A stretch of 64,000 nucleotides of DNA from Alloprevotella sp. (GTDB taxonomy: Bacteria > Bacteroidota > Bacteroidia > Bacteroidales > Bacteroidaceae). The first letter of the stretch is position 1, and the number at the start of each line of letters is the position of its first letter. A program made the translations under genes and the position numbers. Positions 33,602-42,858 of this stretch are shown here, piece after piece. The stretch spans positions 46,882 to 110,881 of the forward strand of contig JAFUZP010000014.1 in assembly GCA_017476545.1 (NCBI GenBank), in the 5' to 3' direction. Below the pieces are notes generated by a model. The model searched no databases. It was not told the origin of the DNA and saw only the letters and a list, made by a program, of their open reading frames with translations.

Positions 33602-34174
33602 ATGAAGAAAATTCTACTCACCGCCTGCCTCGCCGTCCTTGTGACGGGTGCGGCTTGGGCACAGACTCCGGCGCGCGACATCGCCGGCAGCTATTCTGGT
33701 ACGCTTACCATCAGTCTGGGCAAACCCATTGACGGTGAAGCGCTCGTCATGGAGGGCAAGTCCGTCAGCATCGAGGCCGTCAGCGATGAGGCCGTGAACT
33801 TCACGTTGCCCGACTTCTCTTTTGAAGGCATGTCCCTAGGTGACATCTTCCTGCCCGGCATTCCCGTGGCTACGGAGCCGGACGGCAGCGTCAGCTTCGG
33901 GGAGAATGAGGCCGTACCCTTTGAGTTTCTTGGCGGGATGATTACGGCCACGGCGTGCATCAGCAGCCTTGGCAGCCGCGTGCGCGACGGGCGGGCAGAC
34001 ATCAACGTGGACGTGGTCTGGACGAATTCGGCGAGCTTCGGGACCGAGGCGAACTTACCTATCTACGTGCGCTTCAGCGGCGAGAGCGAGGCGGCGCGTT
34101 TTGACCTGAACCGCGACGGTTCAGTGGATGTGAGTGACGTGGCGATGCTCGTGGAGTACATCCTGGCACACTGA
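33602..34174 (+). CDS. Calycin-like protein with C-terminal dockerin-type repeat
   Basis: 190 residues with a signal peptide (1-20, ends AAWAQ). Residues about 25-160 are beta-rich with IAGSYSGTLTISLG and GRADINVDVVWTNS, resembling the calycin-like domains of Bacteroidota surface proteins that often bind small ligands. The last ~24 residues (FDLNRDGSVDVSDVAMLVEYIL) are a single dockerin type I-like segment with a calcium-binding DxNxDGxVD loop. The same segment occurs twice at the end of the next gene. It lies 67 bases after the barrel gene. Confidence 0.72.
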   Translation: MKKILLTACLAVLVTGAAWAQTPARDIAGSYSGTLTISLGKPIDGEALVMEGKSVSIEAVSDEAVNFTLPDFSFEGMSLGDIFLPGIPVATEPDGSVSFGENEAVPFEFLGGMITATACISSLGSRVRDGRADINVDVVWTNSASFGTEANLPIYVRFSGESEAARFDLNRDGSVDVSDVAMLVEYILAH

Positions 34175-34194
34175 CAATTAATGCTAACAGAGAC

Positions 34195-35925
34195 ATGAAG
34201 AAGACTTTACTTACACTCATCGCGGCTGCGGTATCGCTGGGTGCGGCGGCGCAGTTCCAGCTGGACAACCCGGGCTTTGAGGGGGACTGGAAGAACATTG
34301 AGCCCTACACGGGGGGTGACACGAAGGTTGTGGGCACGACGCCGGAGGGCTGGTGCGTGGCCAATGTGGCGGGCTACAAGTTCATCTGGTGGTTCGGCAC
34401 TACCGAGGTGGGTTCCCGCGTGACCGGCTACGGCGGGGGCTATGCCTGCAAGTTGGAGAATACGGAGACTGCGGGCAACGTCATCCCGGGCTACGTGACG
34501 CTGGGCACGGCGTGGAACACGGCGGATACGAGTGGGGGGAGCTCGGACGGCGGCTCCTTCGGTGGGCGAAAGTTCACGGGACGGCCGGACGCTATGGAGT
34601 TCTGGTACCAGCGCTCGGCGAGGGACAACAGCCAGCCGGCGAGCGTCGTGGCCTACATGTGGACGGGTAAGACGACGCAGGTGAACGTGCCATGCGGAAT
34701 CGGTGGCAATCCAGCACGCGTGGAGATGGAGAACCGTGATCGCAATGTGCTGGGCATGGACTACGCCTACGGCAGCACCCCGACGATGAGCCAGGACTTC
34801 AAGCTCGTGGCCTCCCTTATGACGGAGGGTGAGCACGCCGTGAAGCTCGCGGAGACGAAGACGGACTGGACACAGGCCGTGCTGGAGTTCACCTACCATG
34901 ACGAGGAGGCGCGACCGGAGCAGATCAACGTCGTATTCTCCGCAGCGGACTACTTTACCGATCGCACGAACCACAAGGCGGGCAACACGCTGACCGTGGA
35001 TGCCGTGCGCTTCATCTATCGCAGTGAGCTGGCCGAGGCGACCTACGATGGTATGGAACTCAGCTTCGATGGCGGTGCGGCCAGCGTGGACGCGCCCTAC
35101 GAGCTCGAGAAACTTTCCCTCAGGAGCAACGGACAGGGTGCCAGCATCAGGACGGCCTATGATGAAGAGACGGCTCTGCTTACCGTCACCGTCAGCGGCG
35201 ACAACATCAGCGAGGACGCCGACAACTACCATATATATACAATACAGTTCGCCCAGCCTGTTGTGCACAGCGCGCGGCTCAGCGACCTGCGTGTCGGCGG
35301 CGAGACCGTCGAGAGTTTTGATCCCGACGTGGCTTCCTACGCCTATGCTGGGTTCTACGAAGAGGGCATCGTTGAAGCGATGGCCGAGGACGAGACCGCT
35401 GAGACCGCATTCAGCTATGACCCGGAGACGGGCCTGCTCACCATTACAGTGCGGGCCGGGGAGGAAGAGCGCACGTACACCGTCCAGTTCAACCTGCACG
35501 CGCACAGCACGCGGCTCAGTGACCTGCGCATCGGCGGCGAGACAGTTGAGGGCTTCGACCCCGACGTGGCGGCCTACACCTACGCCGGGCTCTACGAAGA
35601 CGGTATTGCTGAGGCCGATGTGGAGGACATGGAGGACGCCGAGGCTATGCTCAGCTACGACCCGGAGACGGGTCTGCTCACCATTACCGTCAGCGGCGAG
35701 GGTGGCGAGGCGGTCTATACTGTTCAGTTCGACCTGCCCGCCGTGGCGGACCCTTACGATCTGAATACGGACGGCACGGTGGACGTGGCCGATGTGACAC
35801 TGCTCGTGGAGTACATCCTCAACAGTACGGCGGACGAGCTTGAGCTCCGCTACGACCTGAACGCGGACGGCACGGTGGATGTGGCCGATGTGACGTTGCT
35901 CGTGGAGTACATCCTCAACAACTGA
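34195..35925 (+). CDS. PCMD protein with beta-sandwich repeats and two dockerin-type repeats
   Basis: 576 residues with a signal peptide (1-19, ends LGAAAQ). Residues about 20-280 form a PCMD-type domain (NPGFEGDWKN, GGGYACKLENTET, AMEFWYQRSARD, TQAVLEFTYHDE). Three related beta-sandwich repeats span about 285-515, the last two nearly identical, with SDLRxGGETVExFDPDVAxY and YDPETGLLTITV. The protein ends with two copies of YDLNxDGTVDVADVTLLVEYILN (about 519-542 and 551-575). Single and double dockerin-like segments without known cohesins occur in Bacteroidota and may act in calcium-dependent assembly; that role here is inferred. It lies 20 bases after the previous gene. Confidence 0.75.
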   Translation: MKKTLLTLIAAAVSLGAAAQFQLDNPGFEGDWKNIEPYTGGDTKVVGTTPEGWCVANVAGYKFIWWFGTTEVGSRVTGYGGGYACKLENTETAGNVIPGYVTLGTAWNTADTSGGSSDGGSFGGRKFTGRPDAMEFWYQRSARDNSQPASVVAYMWTGKTTQVNVPCGIGGNPARVEMENRDRNVLGMDYAYGSTPTMSQDFKLVASLMTEGEHAVKLAETKTDWTQAVLEFTYHDEEARPEQINVVFSAADYFTDRTNHKAGNTLTVDAVRFIYRSELAEATYDGMELSFDGGAASVDAPYELEKLSLRSNGQGASIRTAYDEETALLTVTVSGDNISEDADNYHIYTIQFAQPVVHSARLSDLRVGGETVESFDPDVASYAYAGFYEEGIVEAMAEDETAETAFSYDPETGLLTITVRAGEEERTYTVQFNLHAHSTRLSDLRIGGETVEGFDPDVAAYTYAGLYEDGIAEADVEDMEDAEAMLSYDPETGLLTITVSGEGGEAVYTVQFDLPAVADPYDLNTDGTVDVADVTLLVEYILNSTADELELRYDLNADGTVDVADVTLLVEYILNN

Positions 35926-35957
35926 GCCGATGCGGGATAGCGTTCCGGTAATGCTTC

Positions 35958-35992
35958 GCGGCGGCGGTTCCGTACCGGGGAACCGTCGCCGC
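35958..35992. terminator. Strong hairpin closing the PCMD/dockerin operon
   Basis: A 14-bp stem (35958-35971 with 35979-35992, one G-U pair) with a 7-base loop, 33 bases after the stop codon. There is no T run after it, so it may act as a weak or Rho-assisted terminator or as a 3'-end stabiliser. Confidence 0.5.
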
Positions 35993-36052
35993 ACTGCGTC
36001 CCCGCCGCTCAAAAAAGGGTGGCGAGGCGTGCGGAATATGGGCATTTTGAGC

Positions 36053-36060
36053 TATCTTTG
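36053..36060 (+). promoter_or_regulatory. -7 box for mutS
   Basis: TATCTTTG matches TAnnTTTG, 33 bases before the mutS ATG. Confidence 0.5.
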
Positions 36061-36092
36061 CGCAAACAAATCCGCAAACGACTTACACGACT

Positions 36093-38711
36093 ATGCCAAA
36101 GGATAATGCCACGCCGATGATGCGGCAGTTCTTCGACCTGAAGGCGAAGCACCCCGATGCCGTACTACTTTTCCGCTGTGGCGACTTCTATGAAACTTAC
36201 GGCGAGGATGCAGTTACGTCATCGCGTGTCCTCGGTATCACTCTGACCCGTCGCAACAACGGCAAGGCTGGGACGGCGGAGATTGAGATGGCGGGCTTCC
36301 CCCACCATGCACTGGACACGTACCTGCCGCGTCTCGTCCGGGCTGGATTTCGCGTAGCGATATGCGATCAGCTCGAAGACCCTAAACTAACGAAGAAGTT
36401 GGTCAAACGCGGCATCACCGAACTGGTGACACCCGGCGTTGCGATGGGCGACAACGTGCTCAACAGCCGTGAGAATAACTTCCTCGCCGCCCTGCACTTC
36501 GGCAAGGCGGAACTTGGGCTGGCCTTCCTTGACATATCAACTGGTGAATTCCTCGTGGCGGAAGGGACGCCGGAACACATTGACAAACTCCTCTCCAGCT
36601 TCGCACCGAAAGAAATCCTCGTTGTGCGCGGTCAACGGACCCGTCTGGAAGAACTCTTCGGCACGCGGGCGTTTGTCTTTGAAACCGACGACTGGACCTT
36701 CTCCGAGGCCACGGCAAAAGAGAAACTGCACAAACATTTCGGCGTGAAAAGCCTGAAGGGTTTCGGCGTGGAGCACTTGCCGACAGCCATCGTGGCGGCA
36801 GGGGCAATCTTTTGCTACCTTGAGCTGACCCAACATACGCAGACGCAGCACATCACGCGTATTGCGCCGATTGAGGAAGACCGCTATGTACGCCTTGACC
36901 GCTTCACCATCCGCAACCTGGAGCTTGTGGAGCCCATGGCGGACGAGGGGAAGACGCTCCTCAAAATCTTGGACAGGACACTGACTCCCATGGGAGCGCG
37001 GATGCTACGTCGGTGGGTACTCTTCCCTTTGCGGGACACCGAGGCCATCCACCAACGGCAGGACGGTGTGGAACTCTTCTTTCGCGAGCCCGACTTCCAT
37101 GAGTTGTGTGACAGAGAGCTGGGACGCATCGGCGACTTGGAGCGCATCGTCTCCAAGGTAGCCGTGGGGCGTGCCACACCGAGGGATATACAGCAGCTAC
37201 GCATCGCGCTGGAGAGTGTATCCAGTATCAAGGAGGCCTGCACTGGAAGCGGATGTGAAAGCATCCGCCAGCTCGCCGATCGGCTCAGTCCCTGTCGCAC
37301 CCTGTGCAACCGCATTAACCGCGATTTATTTCCAGACGTACCCGCAGCCATCGGTAAGGGGCACGTCATCGCCGCCGGGGTTAGCGATGAGCTGGATGAA
37401 CTGCGCAACATTTCATCCTCGGGACGGGATTATCTGAGGCAGATGCAGCAGCGGGAAATCGAACTGACCGGTATCCAAAGCCTCAAGATAGCCTTCAATA
37501 ACGTCTTCGGCTACTATATCGAAGTGCGCAACACGTATAAGCACCTCGTTCCCCCCGAGTGGATTCGGAAGCAGACGCTGACGCAAGCCGAACGCTACAT
37601 CACGCCTGAGCTAAAAGAATATGAGGAAAAAATACTCGGTGCGGAGGATAAGATTATCGCCCTTGAGACCCAGCTCTTCGCGGAGCTGGTCGCTTTCGCT
37701 GCCGAGCATATCCCTGCGCTGCAAGCCAACGCCGTTGCGCTCTCCCAGCTGGACTGCCTGCACTCTTTAGCCTTGGTCGCTAAGAGCGGACGTTACGTGC
37801 GCCCGAACGTGGACGACAGTCAGACGCTCGACATCCGCCAGGGACGCCATCCCGTCATCGAGACAATGATGCCTCCCGGCGAGGAATATGTTCCCAACGA
37901 TATCCTGCTTGACCCTGAAGGCCAGCAAATCATCATTATCACCGGGCCAAACATGGCCGGAAAGAGCGCCTTGCTGCGCCAGACGGCACTTATCACACTA
38001 CTAGCCCAGACTGGGGCATTCGTTCCAGCCGAAAGCGCACGCGTAGGGGTGGTTGATAAAATATTTACGCGCGTAGGAGCCAGCGACAACATCTCAATGG
38101 GCGAAAGCACCTTCATGGTGGAGATGAGCGAAGCCGCCAACATCATCAACAATATGACGGGGCGCAGCCTCGTTCTGTTCGATGAACTTGGACGCGGCAC
38201 TAGTACCTACGACGGCATATCCATCGCCTGGGCTATCGTGGAGCATCTCCATGAAAACACCGCCGGTCACCACCCGCGCACGCTGTTCGCCACGCACTAC
38301 CACGAACTCAACGAGATGGAGAAACTCTTCCCGCGCATTAAGAACTGGAACGTCTCCGTCCGCGAGGCTGGCGGTCGTGTTGTATTCCTGCGCAAGTTGG
38401 CACCCGGCGGTTCGGAACATAGCTTCGGTATCCACGTGGCCAAACTCGCCGGAATGCCCGCAGGTATTGTGAAGCGCGCCGAGCGAATACTGCATGAGCT
38501 TGAATCAGGCAATGCGGGTGGGCAGCTCCATCGGACGGAACAACTCAGCGCGGCGGCTAATCCCAGCGATATGCAGCTCAGTTTCTTCCAACTGGACGAC
38601 CCCGTACTCAGCCAGATACGCGACGAACTCCTTCACCTTGACGTAAACCTTCTCACTCCTATTGAGGCACTCAATAAGCTCAACGACATCAAGCGCATAC
38701 TCAACGGGTAG
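36093..38711 (+). CDS. mutS: DNA mismatch repair protein MutS
   Basis: 872 residues, full length. MutS binds mispaired bases and starts methyl-independent repair with MutL. The mismatch-wedging motif is GDFYETY with Phe32 and Glu34. Clamp and lever helices fill the centre. The C-terminal ATPase has Walker [15 protein letters not shown] (Gly618-Lys624), then [13 protein letters not shown], Walker [22 protein letters not shown] and [11 protein letters not shown]. The gene has its own promoter and ends at the strong terminator at 38760, which separates it from the convergent caspase operon. Confidence 0.97.
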   Translation: MPKDNATPMMRQFFDLKAKHPDAVLLFRCGDFYETYGEDAVTSSRVLGITLTRRNNGKAGTAEIEMAGFPHHALDTYLPRLVRAGFRVAICDQLEDPKLTKKLVKRGITELVTPGVAMGDNVLNSRENNFLAALHFGKAELGLAFLDISTGEFLVAEGTPEHIDKLLSSFAPKEILVVRGQRTRLEELFGTRAFVFETDDWTFSEATAKEKLHKHFGVKSLKGFGVEHLPTAIVAAGAIFCYLELTQHTQTQHITRIAPIEEDRYVRLDRFTIRNLELVEPMADEGKTLLKILDRTLTPMGARMLRRWVLFPLRDTEAIHQRQDGVELFFREPDFHELCDRELGRIGDLERIVSKVAVGRATPRDIQQLRIALESVSSIKEACTGSGCESIRQLADRLSPCRTLCNRINRDLFPDVPAAIGKGHVIAAGVSDELDELRNISSSGRDYLRQMQQREIELTGIQSLKIAFNNVFGYYIEVRNTYKHLVPPEWIRKQTLTQAERYITPELKEYEEKILGAEDKIIALETQLFAELVAFAAEHIPALQANAVALSQLDCLHSLALVAKSGRYVRPNVDDSQTLDIRQGRHPVIETMMPPGEEYVPNDILLDPEGQQIIIITGPNMAGKSALLRQTALITLLAQTGAFVPAESARVGVVDKIFTRVGASDNISMGESTFMVEMSEAANIINNMTGRSLVLFDELGRGTSTYDGISIAWAIVEHLHENTAGHHPRTLFATHYHELNEMEKLFPRIKNWNVSVREAGGRVVFLRKLAPGGSEHSFGIHVAKLAGMPAGIVKRAERILHELESGNAGGQLHRTEQLSAAANPSDMQLSFFQLDDPVLSQIRDELLHLDVNLLTPIEALNKLNDIKRILNG

Positions 38712-38759
38712 GACGAATTCACCCTCTGCAAATAGCGGCTACCTCCCGCTTCCCCATAA

Positions 38760-38801
38760 AAAATCCTCCCGCTTCCGAAAACGGACAGCGGGGGGATTTT
38801 T
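38760..38801. terminator. Bidirectional terminator between mutS and the caspase operon
   Basis: A stem of about 19 bp with one bulged base: arm 38760-38777 and arm 38782-38800 around an AAAA loop, with A and T runs on the two sides. The sequence is nearly identical, in inverted orientation, to the terminator at 45965-46002. Confidence 0.85.
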
Positions 38802-38827
38802 GTGTTATTCTTGTGTGAAGCCTGTCG

Positions 38828-40240
38828 TCAGAAGGCGAGGCCAAGACCGACTGTAATGCGATGTTCACCGAGGAAGTCGCGCAATTCTTTCTTCACGCCG
38901 AAGCGGTACTCGTAACCCACGCGTAGGGCGAAGTACGAATACTTTACGCAAAGGCCAATTGTGGGGCTGACGGCGATGGCTGCGTTTATCTTGTGGCTCT
39001 CCCCCGTATCGTAAGAGGAATATTCTCCGTCGGGGTTAGTCGTACTCTTATAGCCCGGCCAGCGTTCTGTATTAGAATCATAGGAACCTCCTACCTCTTT
39101 TTTGAAGTGGCCCAAATAGAACTTTGATGTAACGCCGGGGCCGAAGTATATCCAAACGGGGTTGGCGATTTTTATCGTCCAGCCGAAATTGAGGTTTATT
39201 TCCGGGTAGTCCTGTCCCTTGGGGTCGTTAGGTTCCGCTGTCGGGTCGTAGGCGACCTCGTTCTTCATGAACTTGAAAATGTTTCCGCTCAGGTTGAAAT
39301 TGATGAACCCACCCGCTTTGCGCATATTGTAGCTACCGTAAGAGAGGCCGATAGGGCAGTCTTTCATGAATTCATAGGTCAGGACGCGGGCGTGATCGCG
39401 CTTTGTGGTACGGGAAGAGGTGATGCGCGTCAAACGTTCCGTCGCCATAGCCGCTTCCGTGCATCCGTTTTTTATGATCTTATTATAGAGTTCCTCCGCC
39501 TTATTATAGTCTTTGTTGCTGAAATAAAACTCGGCTTGTTTGAATAGCATATCGCATTCCGTGTTATAGCGGGTAAGGCAGGTTTGCTTTGCCGCTTCAG
39601 CTATGCGGTCGTAAGGGTTGAGGACGATAATCTGTCCATATACCTCGGAGGCGCGGTAATAGTCGAGTAAGTTTTCATAAGTCGCCGCTTTCTTTCGAAG
39701 CGATATAAGGGAATCCATCAGGATGATATTCTGTTCGTTCTCCGCCATGTCCACATCGGAACAATCGCGAGCCACGATAAATTGAACGCGCGCCTCGTCA
39801 TAGTTCATATTACGTATCTCCTCCATACCCTTATTGCGGTGCTCGCGGTAGCACCCCGCATCCACAAGGCTGTTCGGATCCACGAGTTGAAACGTGAGCA
39901 GCTGCTTAGGGGACAGTTCTACGGGTAGCGCGAACGTAATGTAGCCTGGGGAAGAAATGCTGAGCTGGCGACCGCGATAGCGCGCTCCCGTAGGGAACGA
40001 AAGATAATAAATGGAGTCCGATCCTTCCAGCTCTGTATGGAAAGGATCTGCTGTCTTGTCCATTGAAGACGAGAAGGTCAGGGGAATCGTGCGGTTACAG
40101 CGCACGATAACGCACGCCTCGTCGCCTGCGCTGGAAAAAACATCGTTGGGTTTTGAAATGTCGGTGGCCTCTAACACGTTCTGGGCACCGAGACTGCCTG
40201 CTGCTAGCATCAGCAAAGCGAAAACTGTTTGTCTGATCAT
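38828..40240 (-). CDS. Exported TPR-like / outer-membrane beta-barrel protein of the caspase operon
   Basis: 470 residues with a signal peptide (1-19, ends SLGAQ). Residues about 20-130 include a PEGA-like segment (YRGRQLSISSPGYITFALP). About 140-290 is helical with two TPR-like repeats (MNYDEARVQFIVARDC, LFKQAEFYFSNKDYNKAEELYNKIIKNG). The C-terminal ~180 residues look like an outer-membrane barrel: GGFINFNLSG, NLNFGWTIKIANPVWIYFGPGV, FALRVGYEYRFGV and a final VGLGLAF ending in Phe. Last gene of the CHASE2/caspase operon, 32 bases after the NTF2-like gene. It could be the outer-membrane end of an envelope complex. Function unknown. Confidence 0.7.
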   Translation of the reverse strand: MIRQTVFALLMLAAGSLGAQNVLEATDISKPNDVFSSAGDEACVIVRCNRTIPLTFSSSMDKTADPFHTELEGSDSIYYLSFPTGARYRGRQLSISSPGYITFALPVELSPKQLLTFQLVDPNSLVDAGCYREHRNKGMEEIRNMNYDEARVQFIVARDCSDVDMAENEQNIILMDSLISLRKKAATYENLLDYYRASEVYGQIIVLNPYDRIAEAAKQTCLTRYNTECDMLFKQAEFYFSNKDYNKAEELYNKIIKNGCTEAAMATERLTRITSSRTTKRDHARVLTYEFMKDCPIGLSYGSYNMRKAGGFINFNLSGNIFKFMKNEVAYDPTAEPNDPKGQDYPEINLNFGWTIKIANPVWIYFGPGVTSKFYLGHFKKEVGGSYDSNTERWPGYKSTTNPDGEYSSYDTGESHKINAAIAVSPTIGLCVKYSYFALRVGYEYRFGVKKELRDFLGEHRITVGLGLAF

Positions 40241-40272
40241 GATTATTAAATATTGGTGTTGTTATTCTTTCT

Positions 40273-41277
40273 TTACCGGACTATCTTGAACGACCCTAGG
40301 TGAAACACATCCTCTCGCTTTGTTATAACTTGCCCGATGTTGTTCTTCTCAGGCTGCCAAGTACGGACTTGGACAAGCGGATGGTCTTCGTCTTTGAAGT
40401 CTATAAGCAGGAAGAGATATCCTACGTCTTTGTAAGCCCCAGCATGCCAGTACTGTTTCAGCGTGACGCCATAGATGTCGTCAAATTTCGGGTGCTGTAC
40501 GACTTCTATATCCTCGAAGCGGACGTTCACAAAGCGGTTCCGTTTGAAAACCCCAGCTAGGTTAGTCAGGTACTCCTGCTTCGTCTGGCGGATATAGATC
40601 ACCTTGTTGTTCGCCATAGTCATACTGACCTGGTCGCTGTTCTGCTTCTCCTTGACGACGCGCCCCGTGATTATGAGCGCCTTGTCGCCATAAACTTGTT
40701 GGAGGAAGCCTATGTCCTTGCGGTTGTAGGCTGTGCGGAAATCCTCCACGAAGCCTACTATGATTTGCCTACGTACATAGTCTAACGGGGTTTCCTGTTG
40801 CGCCATAATTTCCTCATAGCGGTGCAAGTCCATAGAGATGGATACATCGCTTATACGTCCGTCGGGTAGGAAATCCACAGTCAGCTCCTGCCGCTCCTCG
40901 TCCTTATCGGCCTCAAGTATATCAACGGGTATGCCGCGCACCTGATAGCCGCCCCTGGTCTGTAGCAGGCGCGTCCGGACGGTGACGGCGGGGCAGGTCA
41001 TGGCGCTTCCTTTCCATATCTCGCCGAGTTCTTTCACGGCTTCGGGCGTGAAGCGCGTCTTGTCGATTTTGAGTTTCTTCGCACCGACATCCGCCGATAC
41101 CGTAAGGGACTCCATCAAATGGAGGGTATTCCGCTCAATGGTGGCCTTTAGGGCATCGCTGGCTGCGCCGTCAATAATTTTGAACGTGATACCGTCCGCC
41201 ATCGCCATACGAGGGATGAGAGCATGCATGAAGATGAGAGTGAGTCCCATCCGGAATAGCTTATAGTTCTTTTTCAT
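40273..41277 (-). CDS. Exported protein with NTF2-like domain, caspase operon
   Basis: 334 residues from the ATG at 41277 (MKKNYKLFRMG); the frame runs on to 41403, but that part overlaps the upstream gene and the chosen start gives a clean signal peptide ending AMADG. The middle carries DAxKxTIERNTLHLM and RLLQTRGGYQVRGIPV. Residues about 185-325 (DFRTAYNRKDIGFLQQVYGDKALIITG, YLTNLAGVFKRNRFVNVRFEDIEV, GYLFLLIDFKDEDHPLVQVRTW) resemble an NTF2/SnoaL-like fold, often used for ligand binding or dimerisation. It overlaps the upstream gene by 17 bases, which suggests coupled translation. I do not recognise the family. Confidence 0.65.
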   Translation of the reverse strand: MKKNYKLFRMGLTLIFMHALIPRMAMADGITFKIIDGAASDALKATIERNTLHLMESLTVSADVGAKKLKIDKTRFTPEAVKELGEIWKGSAMTCPAVTVRTRLLQTRGGYQVRGIPVDILEADKDEERQELTVDFLPDGRISDVSISMDLHRYEEIMAQQETPLDYVRRQIIVGFVEDFRTAYNRKDIGFLQQVYGDKALIITGRVVKEKQNSDQVSMTMANNKVIYIRQTKQEYLTNLAGVFKRNRFVNVRFEDIEVVQHPKFDDIYGVTLKQYWHAGAYKDVGYLFLLIDFKDEDHPLVQVRTWQPEKNNIGQVITKREDVFHLGSFKIVR

Positions 41278-41923
41278 TGAAGAGGGATTTGATGTTTGCC
41301 TGAGGGATATTTGTATATAGATCTGCATGCGTAGCCCGCCCGCCGCCGGGAGCGAACAGTTGCGCAGGCGGAACTTCCACCGTAAGCAGATGAATCTCGT
41401 CACGCCCCGGGAAGTGCATGATGAGTACCGCTTTGAGCATGTCGGCAGTTGCTGCTGTCACGTCGCAGTAAAGCTCTGCTTGGCGTGCAAGGACATCGAA
41501 CAACGTTTGTAGCGGTGTCGTGACATTTTCCACCCGCCCGCCGTATTGGTGGTGGGCCAGTGGCAGGAGTAGTTCCGCTCTGTTCAGTCGGTTCAGCAGT
41601 AGGTTCGTCAGTGATTCAAGGGGATACCTCTTACCGAATACTAGCCCATAGCCGCTTTTCGTCCGCTTCAGGTAGAACGAAGCACTGATACCGGGGAACT
41701 GATAATAGGCTGCGCCGTAACGGAATAGTCCCTTCTCGTTGGTGGCGTGCAGGGAGTCCGGTTCAACGACAGTTTCTCGGTAATAATTTTGCGGTACGCC
41801 TGCGTCCCGGAGCAGCTCGAATACCATTTGGTCCGCACTGGCCTTGTCTTTTTGGTTTTGTGCTTCTGCCGGCAAGACCGCCGATGCCAGCAGGAAGATG
41901 AGTATAAAGGTCTGTTTCTGCAT
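41261..41923 (-). CDS. Small exported protein of unknown function, caspase operon
   Basis: 220 residues with a signal peptide (1-22, ends PAEAQ). The mature part has no motif I recognise. It has a conserved-looking aromatic stretch (FRYGAAYYQFPGISASFYLKR, GYGLVFGKRYPLESLTNLLLNRL) and a helical region (LFDVLARQAELYCDVTAATADML). It starts two bases after the FecR/DUF4384-like gene and its end overlaps the next gene by 17 bases. Its placement inside a tightly packed unit suggests a structural or regulatory partner of the exported caspase. It could be a divergent relative of its neighbours. Confidence 0.6.
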   Translation of the reverse strand: MQKQTFILIFLLASAVLPAEAQNQKDKASADQMVFELLRDAGVPQNYYRETVVEPDSLHATNEKGLFRYGAAYYQFPGISASFYLKRTKSGYGLVFGKRYPLESLTNLLLNRLNRAELLLPLAHHQYGGRVENVTTPLQTLFDVLARQAELYCDVTAATADMLKAVLIMHFPGRDEIHLLTVEVPPAQLFAPGGGRATHADLYTNIPQANIKSLFNEKEL

Positions 41924-41925
41924 AG

Positions 41926-42858
41926 TTACTCCGTCACATTATATATATTACGGTATAAGCCGACGGGCAATGTCTTCCCCTTTCCGTCTGAGGCAATGGG
42001 ACTCATGAGGATGCTGAAGTCCAGAGGCTCTTTTGTAGCCACCAGCAAGAACGTCTCCTCGTCGGCCTCTCCAGAAAATATGAAAGGCTCGGCGTTGAAG
42101 GACACCGTGCTTTTGGCCGGCACAATAAGGTGTGCGCAGAGGGAGGCCTCGTCCACAGGAAGCACCAGGTACTTGCCGCCGCCAGCGTCCAGGTTAAGTA
42201 CGTTCACATAGAGCATCTCTTCCGTCTTGTTATGTACCCGGACGTAACAGCTCGTCTCAATCCCCACGTCATTTCCCACCACTTTCCCCGTGGTGCAGTC
42301 CACGAGGTCGAAGCTGACATCCATACCCGAAACGACCGGCAGCCGACCGTCGGTAATCCATTCTTCAGCTCTTGTGACCGCTTTGCCTTCGGGTATCATC
42401 CGGCAGAGCGTGTTCAGAAGGAGAGAGTCGCTGGAGGTGGAGCGATACGATGTGGCCATGGCCTGCATATACGTGTCGGGATGTGTGAGCTTCTGGCTAC
42501 TTGGGCTGAAAAGACGCTTAGTCAGGTAGCCCATGTACTGCTTGGAGAGCTGTTTTGTCTGTGTCCCTGTCCGCTCTACGAGCTGGGATATGCTGGCCTG
42601 CCCCGGTGTAGTAAAGGAATGCATCTTGCTTGCCTTTTCCTCCAACAGGACGACACAGCTTTCCTTACCGATATTGATGCGGTCGGATGCCGTGAGCGTG
42701 CGGCGCGGCGTGAGGGAGACGGAACGTCCCTTCTCGGACAGGCTCACTTTTCCCGTGACAGAGAACACTACATACCGCTGGGCCTGTGCGGCGGACACTA
42801 TGGCTATGCCCAGTAACAGAGCCGCCAGGATTCTTCGTAACAGCATATTTTCATTCAT
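41926..42858 (-). CDS. Exported FecR-like / DUF4384-like protein, caspase operon
   Basis: 310 residues from the ATG at 42858; the frame is open to 43200 but overlaps the caspase gene. Signal peptide 1-26 (ends AAQAQ). Residues about 30-95 read like a FecR-type beta domain: FSVTGKVSLSEKGRSVSL, LTASDRINIGKESCVVLLEE. Residues about 195-285 resemble DUF4384: DVSFDLVDCTTGKVVGND, EEMLYVNVLNLDAGGGKYLVLPVDE, VSFNAEPFIFSGEADEETFLLVATKEPLD. DUF4384 is often linked with bacterial caspase-like proteins. Start and upstream stop overlap as ATGAATGA, so translation is coupled to the caspase. Both domain calls are by pattern only. Confidence 0.68.
   Translation of the reverse strand: MNENMLLRRILAALLLGIAIVSAAQAQRYVVFSVTGKVSLSEKGRSVSLTPRRTLTASDRINIGKESCVVLLEEKASKMHSFTTPGQASISQLVERTGTQTKQLSKQYMGYLTKRLFSPSSQKLTHPDTYMQAMATSYRSTSSDSLLLNTLCRMIPEGKAVTRAEEWITDGRLPVVSGMDVSFDLVDCTTGKVVGNDVGIETSCYVRVHNKTEEMLYVNVLNLDAGGGKYLVLPVDEASLCAHLIVPAKSTVSFNAEPFIFSGEADEETFLLVATKEPLDFSILMSPIASDGKGKTLPVGLYRNIYNVTE

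Noticed and set aside
34207-36045. 612-codon open frame on the minus strand
   Set aside because: Antisense to the PCMD/dockerin gene; the repeated sense sequence explains its apparent repeats.
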